Positions 60,089 to 64,000 of a stretch of DNA of 64,000 bases are shown here, in pieces; the stretch's first letter is position 1; the number at the start of each line of letters is the position of its first letter. The notes under the pieces were generated by a model. The model was not told the DNA's origin, did no database searches, and saw only the letters and a program-made list of their open reading frames with translations. The translations under genes and the position numbers were made by a program. Source of the DNA: Bacteroidota bacterium (GTDB lineage: Bacteria > Bacteroidota > Bacteroidia > Chitinophagales > LD1); NCBI GenBank assembly GCA_018267365.1, contig JAFDYQ010000004.1, forward strand, positions 124,001 to 188,000, in the 5' to 3' direction.

Positions 60089-60961
60089 CTAACCGATCTC
60101 ATCCAGTTCTCTCATCCTTTCTTCTTCAATGCTTAAATGTTCTTCCTCCGACTTCTGAGGCTCTTTCTCCTTGAAATCTGCCCCTTCAAGCTCGCTCAAC
60201 CTCTCCTCACGCTTGTCCAGTTCTGCCATGTCTATGCCGAGCGTCTGAAACCTGTAATTTCTACTCTCGTCCTCTATTCCTTTGACCGCGCCCCCGCGCT
60301 CATATACTTTTAAGTTGTCCTCGGCCAACAGGTCAAAAAATTCCTTCCGCGAGTGCGCAAGGTCGTATGATACCGCGAGCATTTCTTTCAACTCTTCCTT
60401 TCTGCTGACACGGCCCTCGCGCCGTATCTGGTATTCGGCATCGCTTTGGGCCATGTGGCCACCTCCGTGCTCGACCACTGAATCGGCAAGCTCGGGGTAC
60501 TCCCGCATCTGTACTTCTTGCAGTTCCTGCTTTATTTCTTGGAACCGCTCGCGGCTCACCCTCGTGGACTCGCCGAGCAGGTTCGAGCCCCCGATGAGTA
60601 TGTGGGCATGGGGGTTGCCGTCCATGTGCAACGCGCCGAAGGCGAGGCTGTCAGGGTCTATCATGTTTATGAAATCGCGGCTCAGGCGCTGTAGCATCTC
60701 AGGCGTGACATTTTCTTTGTCCTCGTGAGAGATTGCCAAAATCGCGTGAACCAACGCGTTATTATTGGCCCGGTGGTGCAGCCTTTGGTCGTTGTTCATT
60801 TTGAATTGTGCCTCCATCTCCCTCGGCGATCCGAAGACGTTGTGCTGTATGGTGACGACTGCGCCGTCTTTGTCGCGCAGCGCCGCTTCGTCGCGCAGGA
60901 TGTAGTCTATGAGCCTGCCATAAGAACCCGCGCCTTTAGCGCCTATCGTCTTTACTATCAT
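60089..60961 (-). CDS. mobA: Relaxase/mobilisation protein (MobA-like)
   Basis: 290 residues. N-terminal relaxase domain with LIDYILRDE and the two-His motif FGALHMDGNPHAHILIGG (H112, H118, H120), the HUH metal site. The nucleophilic Tyr is probably in the first 20 residues (Y14 or Y20). The C-terminus is acidic and coiled (EERMRELDE). Cuts oriT and pilots the strand to the recipient via a coupling protein. Overlaps the MobC-like gene by 26 bp. Confidence 0.87.
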   Translation of the reverse strand: MIVKTIGAKGAGSYGRLIDYILRDEAALRDKDGAVVTIQHNVFGSPREMEAQFKMNNDQRLHHRANNNALVHAILAISHEDKENVTPEMLQRLSRDFINMIDPDSLAFGALHMDGNPHAHILIGGSNLLGESTRVSRERFQEIKQELQEVQMREYPELADSVVEHGGGHMAQSDAEYQIRREGRVSRKEELKEMLAVSYDLAHSRKEFFDLLAEDNLKVYERGGAVKGIEDESRNYRFQTLGIDMAELDKREERLSELEGADFKEKEPQKSEEEHLSIEEERMRELDEIG

Positions 60962-61481
60962 GTATCACGTTTAGTATATCCTGCCATCTGTTCGGATTGT
61001 TCTTAATCGCGGTGATAAGCAAGTCAGGTTTTGCAAGCTCCCGCATTACTTCTGTGCGCAGAGATGTCACTACCTTCTTCGCATCACTGGCATCGCTGAC
61101 TTTGCCAAGCCAGCCTTTTTTCTTTTCGCCCCTGCTTATATCCTCGAGCGCCGACAGCGACCTGACCAGGACAGCTTCTATTTTCCTGATGGTTGCCGAG
61201 TCATGAACAAGGTAGATGCCTTCGGCGTACGCGATGGCTGCCTTTTTTATAAATGGCGTTACACTGGCATTGTGCTGTTTGGCGCACATCGCCATCATGC
61301 GCCTCTCGTCAGGCCGCAAGCTCACTACGTGCAGGGAGATTGTCTTCCTGCGCTCCGCCTTGTATCGCGTGTTGTATATTTTTCTCCACTCCTTTTTCGC
61401 CGCCTCAATCGCGTCGTCGCCCTTGTCGAGCGCGCCGGTGGCTTTCAGATGCTCCCACATGCCTAAGGTCTTCCTTTTCAT
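60936..61481 (-). CDS. mobC: MobC-like mobilisation protein
   Basis: 181 residues, basic and helical: RKTISLHVVSLRPDERRMMAMCAKQHNASVTPFIKKAAIAYAEG is a ribbon-helix-helix-like DNA-binding segment seen in relaxosome proteins. Works with MobA at oriT to nick or open the DNA. Adjacent to and overlapping mobA. Its 5' end overlaps the coupling-protein gene by 4 bp. Confidence 0.75.
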   Translation of the reverse strand: MKRKTLGMWEHLKATGALDKGDDAIEAAKKEWRKIYNTRYKAERRKTISLHVVSLRPDERRMMAMCAKQHNASVTPFIKKAAIAYAEGIYLVHDSATIRKIEAVLVRSLSALEDISRGEKKKGWLGKVSDASDAKKVVTSLRTEVMRELAKPDLLITAIKNNPNRWQDILNVIHDSKDDRR

Positions 61482-62926
61482 GAAACAGGAATGAGGGGTA
61501 CGGTGTACGGAATGTTTGGATTGCTGAAAACGTACGGTTTGCCGCTCAGGTCTGCCTTCAAAAACGGCTGCTCGTAGTATGGCGATAGTTTCAGCCGATA
61601 GGCTACGTTCCTATGGAGGAATAGCCCCTCGTTGCGCTTCATCCTCAGTATCTCATTGGGATCGACGGCATTCCGTTCCTGACGGCGGCCCTGCCTGTCC
61701 ATCACGTCGCGCTTGCCCAAGAGCTGAGTGATGTCATTCACAGTTTGATAGTCCTGGTAGCCGAGGTAGAGCCGCGAACTGTTAGCAAGGATGTTGTTTG
61801 ACAGCTCCCGCCCGTAGCTGTTATAAAGCTGCCCCTGATTTTGATAGCATAATAAGTTATATATGTTAAATTTCCTACACGTGCTGACTACCTCCGAGAG
61901 GCTGGGCAATGAACATATGGCACATTCATCTAATAAGAAAAAAACCTTATTCGACTTCTTCTTCACCTCTCGCATTAGCGCTCTGTAGGCGAGTTCTATT
62001 GTGACGCTCGTTATGTCCTGGTAGTAGGTGGCATCGTAGCTGTTTGCAGTGATGTAGAGTATCTGGTTAGTTGACGAGAAGGCCTCGAAGTCGATGGTAC
62101 TGAATGCGGAAGCCCTGCACAAGGCCTCGCTCGCGTAATGGTGCAGCACGCTCTTTGCAGTTAACAAAATGCTGCCCATCGTGCGCTCGGATTGGTTAGA
62201 GATAAGCGCCTTGTACTCGTTGAACATTTGGTCGCTACAGTACTTTGCTGCGATCTTGTTGAATACTCTCGTCTCTGGCTCGCCGGGCTTGCCCGCCTTC
62301 TTCTGAGGGAACAGGTCGAGCAGGCGCATGAGGTTAGCCATGTTGCGATACTTAGGCTCGAAACGCATCACGATCTTGCCCATGAAAGAGGTGAGCGCTA
62401 TCGAGGATGTCATGAAAAATACGTCAGTCTGCCCGCCCTTGTTGCCGACGCGGTGTAGGTGCGCCATGAACCTACTCACGTCGTCATCGGATTTGAACAG
62501 GTCGAACTTATTAATGGATGATGAGTTTAATATATTTGAAAAGTCTACGTTGTGTATCTTGAAATCCAGCCTGTCAAATCTCGGGGCCGTGATCGGCACC
62601 AGAGTACCCACAGGGTCGAAGACTATGGCGCTCCCTGATGTAAGCCTTCCTAAAGTCGTGGCCATAGGTACCGTAGACTTGCCTTGACCTGTTCCCGCGA
62701 ACAGTGTCACCGTGCTCGTGATATCGGGCCTCAGTATGTCAGTCCCATTGAGGCAAAAGCCGTTAGCGTGGTTGTCTATGACATCTTCCCATTTGCCGAT
62801 GGGCGACCGCTTATCCTCATCGTCATGATACTCGATACCGTACTTGATATTGTCCACGATGTCATTGATAAGGACTTGCCCTGTGGCAAGTCCTGCTCTG
62901 CCGATGTTCTTGAATAGTTCTCTCAT
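61478..62926 (-). CDS. VirD4/TraG-like coupling protein
   Basis: 482 residues. Walker A FAGTGQGKST (about 76-85) and Walker B VFFLLDECAICSLPSLSEV. Typical TraG/TraD middle and C-terminal ATPase regions (SSIALTSFMGKIVMRFEP, NSRLYLGYQDYQTVNDITQLLG). No TM anchor is seen in it. The small TM protein translated just upstream could supply one. Couples the relaxosome to a type IV secretion channel, whose genes are not in the window. Confidence 0.87.
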   Translation of the reverse strand: MRELFKNIGRAGLATGQVLINDIVDNIKYGIEYHDDEDKRSPIGKWEDVIDNHANGFCLNGTDILRPDITSTVTLFAGTGQGKSTVPMATTLGRLTSGSAIVFDPVGTLVPITAPRFDRLDFKIHNVDFSNILNSSSINKFDLFKSDDDVSRFMAHLHRVGNKGGQTDVFFMTSSIALTSFMGKIVMRFEPKYRNMANLMRLLDLFPQKKAGKPGEPETRVFNKIAAKYCSDQMFNEYKALISNQSERTMGSILLTAKSVLHHYASEALCRASAFSTIDFEAFSSTNQILYITANSYDATYYQDITSVTIELAYRALMREVKKKSNKVFFLLDECAICSLPSLSEVVSTCRKFNIYNLLCYQNQGQLYNSYGRELSNNILANSSRLYLGYQDYQTVNDITQLLGKRDVMDRQGRRQERNAVDPNEILRMKRNEGLFLHRNVAYRLKLSPYYEQPFLKADLSGKPYVFSNPNIPYTVPLIPVS

Positions 62927-63102
62927 GACTTATCCTTAGGGAATATCCATTTTTTCAATCCGTCCAGGATGTGGCGCAGGAGGATATTGATTGCCGAGAG
63001 GCACACCCATACTATGAATGCCCCTAGCTTCAAAAGCCACCTGCCGGCTGTCATCAATACCGCTCCCGCGACCTCCTTCCACTTCGATCCGTTCTTTTTC
63101 AC
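62923..63102 (-). CDS. Small membrane protein, 59 aa, in mobilisation operon
   Basis: GTG start at 63102, 59 residues, stop overlapping the coupling-protein ATG (ATGA). KKNGSKWKEVAGAVLMTAGRW begins it. A hydrophobic helix LKLGAFIVWVCLSAINILL (about 25-42) follows, then basic residues (RHILDGLKKWIFPKDKS). One-TM protein with the positive side cytoplasmic. Its coupling to the VirD4-like gene suggests it supplies the TM anchor that protein lacks. Not previously recognisable as a family to me. Confidence 0.65.
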   Translation of the reverse strand: MKKNGSKWKEVAGAVLMTAGRWLLKLGAFIVWVCLSAINILLRHILDGLKKWIFPKDKS

Positions 63103-63103
63103 G

Positions 63104-63862
63104 CTACACGCTTTGGGTTGCTAACTGAATCTTCGGCACCACCACTACCTGCGCGCCGTGCCGCGTCAGTAGCTTCACGTAGAAATCCTTCGCTATGAGG
63201 AACAGTCTCTCCTCCTGATAATCGTGATCGTTGGGCCGGTAGACGATGATGACCTTCACGCCTTTGAGCGATTCGATCTTCATCTTGCCTTCGAGCGTCT
63301 GCATCACCTGCTCGGGGTGCCGAGCCATCATGTCGGCCACGAGCGGCTGGTATATGTCCAAGTAGTCGCTCGAGTGGTCTAGCATGTTGCTGAACACGAC
63401 CAGGTACTTGTTGGTGGCGCTGCTACGGCTCAGCCGCCCAGCTTCCTCCATCACCACCGAGAATACCATCGACCTGTTCTGCGTCTGGCCGTACTGCTTC
63501 TTCGCGTTGTCGAAGGTTTCCTTGATGCTTTGCTCGAAGCCCTTGTACTCCGCTATGCGCTGATTGCTGTTAGCCAGCAGAGGCGACACGGGATCGACCG
63601 TGATGGTCTGCACGTCCCCGATAGAGACGTCCGACACGTCCCTGTAGGTCAGTTTGCACCCGTTGTACAGGTGGTCGTCGTCGATGTTGTAGAGATTGTA
63701 CAGGGGCTGCACGTCGTTAGACGGCTCCTCTTTCAGTATATCCGTCCTGTCACCGACGACAGCGATCTCGGTAGTCTCTCCCTTCGGCAGGGCGTTTTGG
63801 ATTTTGTCGCATCCCGTGCAGAGCATCAGGATCGCGAGGATGGGTAGCATTGTCCTTTTCAT
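63104..63862 (-). CDS. Lipoprotein with von Willebrand A-like fold
   Basis: 252 residues. Lipobox CTGC (Cys18). The C-terminal half has VITVDPVSPLLANSNQRIAEYKGFEQSIKETF, TNKYLVVFSNMLDHSSDYLDIY and VKVIIVYRPNDHDYQEER, an alternation of strands and helices like a VWA domain, though the metal-site DxSxS is not obvious. Probably outer-membrane or periplasmic and part of the mobilisation operon. Known only as a hypothetical protein family to me. Confidence 0.6.
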   Translation of the reverse strand: MKRTMLPILAILMLCTGCDKIQNALPKGETTEIAVVGDRTDILKEEPSNDVQPLYNLYNIDDDHLYNGCKLTYRDVSDVSIGDVQTITVDPVSPLLANSNQRIAEYKGFEQSIKETFDNAKKQYGQTQNRSMVFSVVMEEAGRLSRSSATNKYLVVFSNMLDHSSDYLDIYQPLVADMMARHPEQVMQTLEGKMKIESLKGVKVIIVYRPNDHDYQEERLFLIAKDFYVKLLTRHGAQVVVVPKIQLATQSV

Positions 63863-63890
63863 GATTGTTGTTTTTTGAGTGATTAATTAT

Positions 63891-64000
63891 TTAGTTGAGT
63901 GACGGTATGGGGTCGTTGTAGCAGCTCGGCTGATCGCTTCTGTGGGTCTGATTGCTAGTGATGAAGGCGTGTATGACCTCTGCGTGCATGGCTGATATGC
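63891..64000 (-). CDS. C-terminal end of a partial gene
   Basis: Open minus-strand frame from the right edge to a TAA at 63891, coding about 35 residues ending TSNQTHRSDQPSCYNDPIPSLN. No family recognised. Real only if the frame continues beyond the edge. Confidence 0.35.
   Translation of the reverse strand, partial: ISAMHAEVIHAFITSNQTHRSDQPSCYNDPIPSLN

Larger units (their letters stand above)
33024..64000. mobile_element. Integrative and mobilisable element(s), left end to window edge
   Basis: Bounded on the left by the tRNA remnant and an adjacent tyrosine recombinase. It contains three tyrosine recombinases, a defence block, copper cargo, two VirD4-like ATPases, a relaxase and a MobC-like protein. 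No VirB4 or other mating-pair genes are visible, so within the window it is mobilisable rather than proven conjugative. It could be one element or two or three stacked ones (possible inner boundary at tRNA-Thr, 43.1 kb). The right end is outside. Confidence 0.75.

Noticed and set aside
60282..61006. Plus-strand frames opposite mobA/mobC
   Set aside because: Antisense shadows, rich in Ser/Arg and without motifs.
1..64000. CRISPR array
   Set aside because: No regularly spaced repeat-spacer pattern was seen; the 11-bp tandem repeat at 45142 has no spacers.

Overview
The window is a chromosomal segment of a Bacteroidota bacterium, most likely Chitinophagales (Chitinophagaceae-like). The evidence is seven proteins with type IX secretion (T9SS) C-terminal sorting domains, a DUF5915-type IleRS, promoters of the TTG / TAnnTTTG kind, HYC_CC_PP and DUF305 proteins, and LemA-TPM genes. 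The taxon is inferred from gene families only.

1-8.2 kb is core genome. It holds the 3' part of ileS, lspA, a coupled minus-strand set (MurG-like glycosyltransferase, undecaprenol/diacylglycerol kinase, DUF4412 protein), a tiny Cys-rich lipoprotein, feoA, a short asparaginase-fold protein, two lipocalin-like lipoproteins and a multi-TM polymerase-like protein. The visible ileS begins inside a DUF559 endonuclease tail. It also carries three copies of a 25-bp GC-rich repeat inside the open reading frame, so an apparently essential tRNA synthetase has been invaded in frame.

8.2-26.3 kb is a surface polysaccharide locus. About fourteen tightly packed minus-strand genes run from a Wzm/Wzt ABC exporter through a WecE-type aminotransferase, GNAT, NodB-type deacetylase, GT2 and GT4 transferases, two AsnB-type amidotransferases and a WbpB/WlbA-type sugar dehydrogenase. 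A divergent plus-strand gene is WecD/RffC-like. Together they suggest a glycan with acylated 4-amino-4,6-dideoxygalactose and amidated or acetamido-uronic acid sugars.

26.3-33.0 kb holds a TlpA-like thioredoxin, inorganic pyrophosphatase, a TPM/TPM/LemA operon, a CMD-family protein, a 5'-truncated T9SS protein and a large CHU_C (T9SS type B) protein.

33.0 kb to the right edge is an integrative element, or several stacked ones. It starts at the 3' half of a CAU-anticodon tRNA, cut at the anticodon loop, next to a tyrosine recombinase. It then carries: a defence block (HEPN-like protein, Gabija GajA-GajB, orphan m5C methyltransferase); a VirD4/HerA-like ATPase with a second tyrosine recombinase; a SEC-C plus HEPN-like protein; tRNA-Thr(CGT) with a third tyrosine recombinase; an XRE regulator plus degenerate RuvC-like protein; and an opposing XRE regulator. 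From 48 to 60 kb is a copper-handling cargo: two multicopper oxidases, DUF305, DUF3347, HMA-MauE/DoxX, an HMA-AraC regulator, HYC_CC_PP proteins and several T9SS-exported proteins. The right end is a minus-strand mobilisation operon (MOB relaxase, MobC-like, VirD4-like coupling protein, a 59-residue membrane protein, a lipoprotein) with an oriT-like inverted repeat beyond the relaxase gene. The far end of the element lies outside the window.
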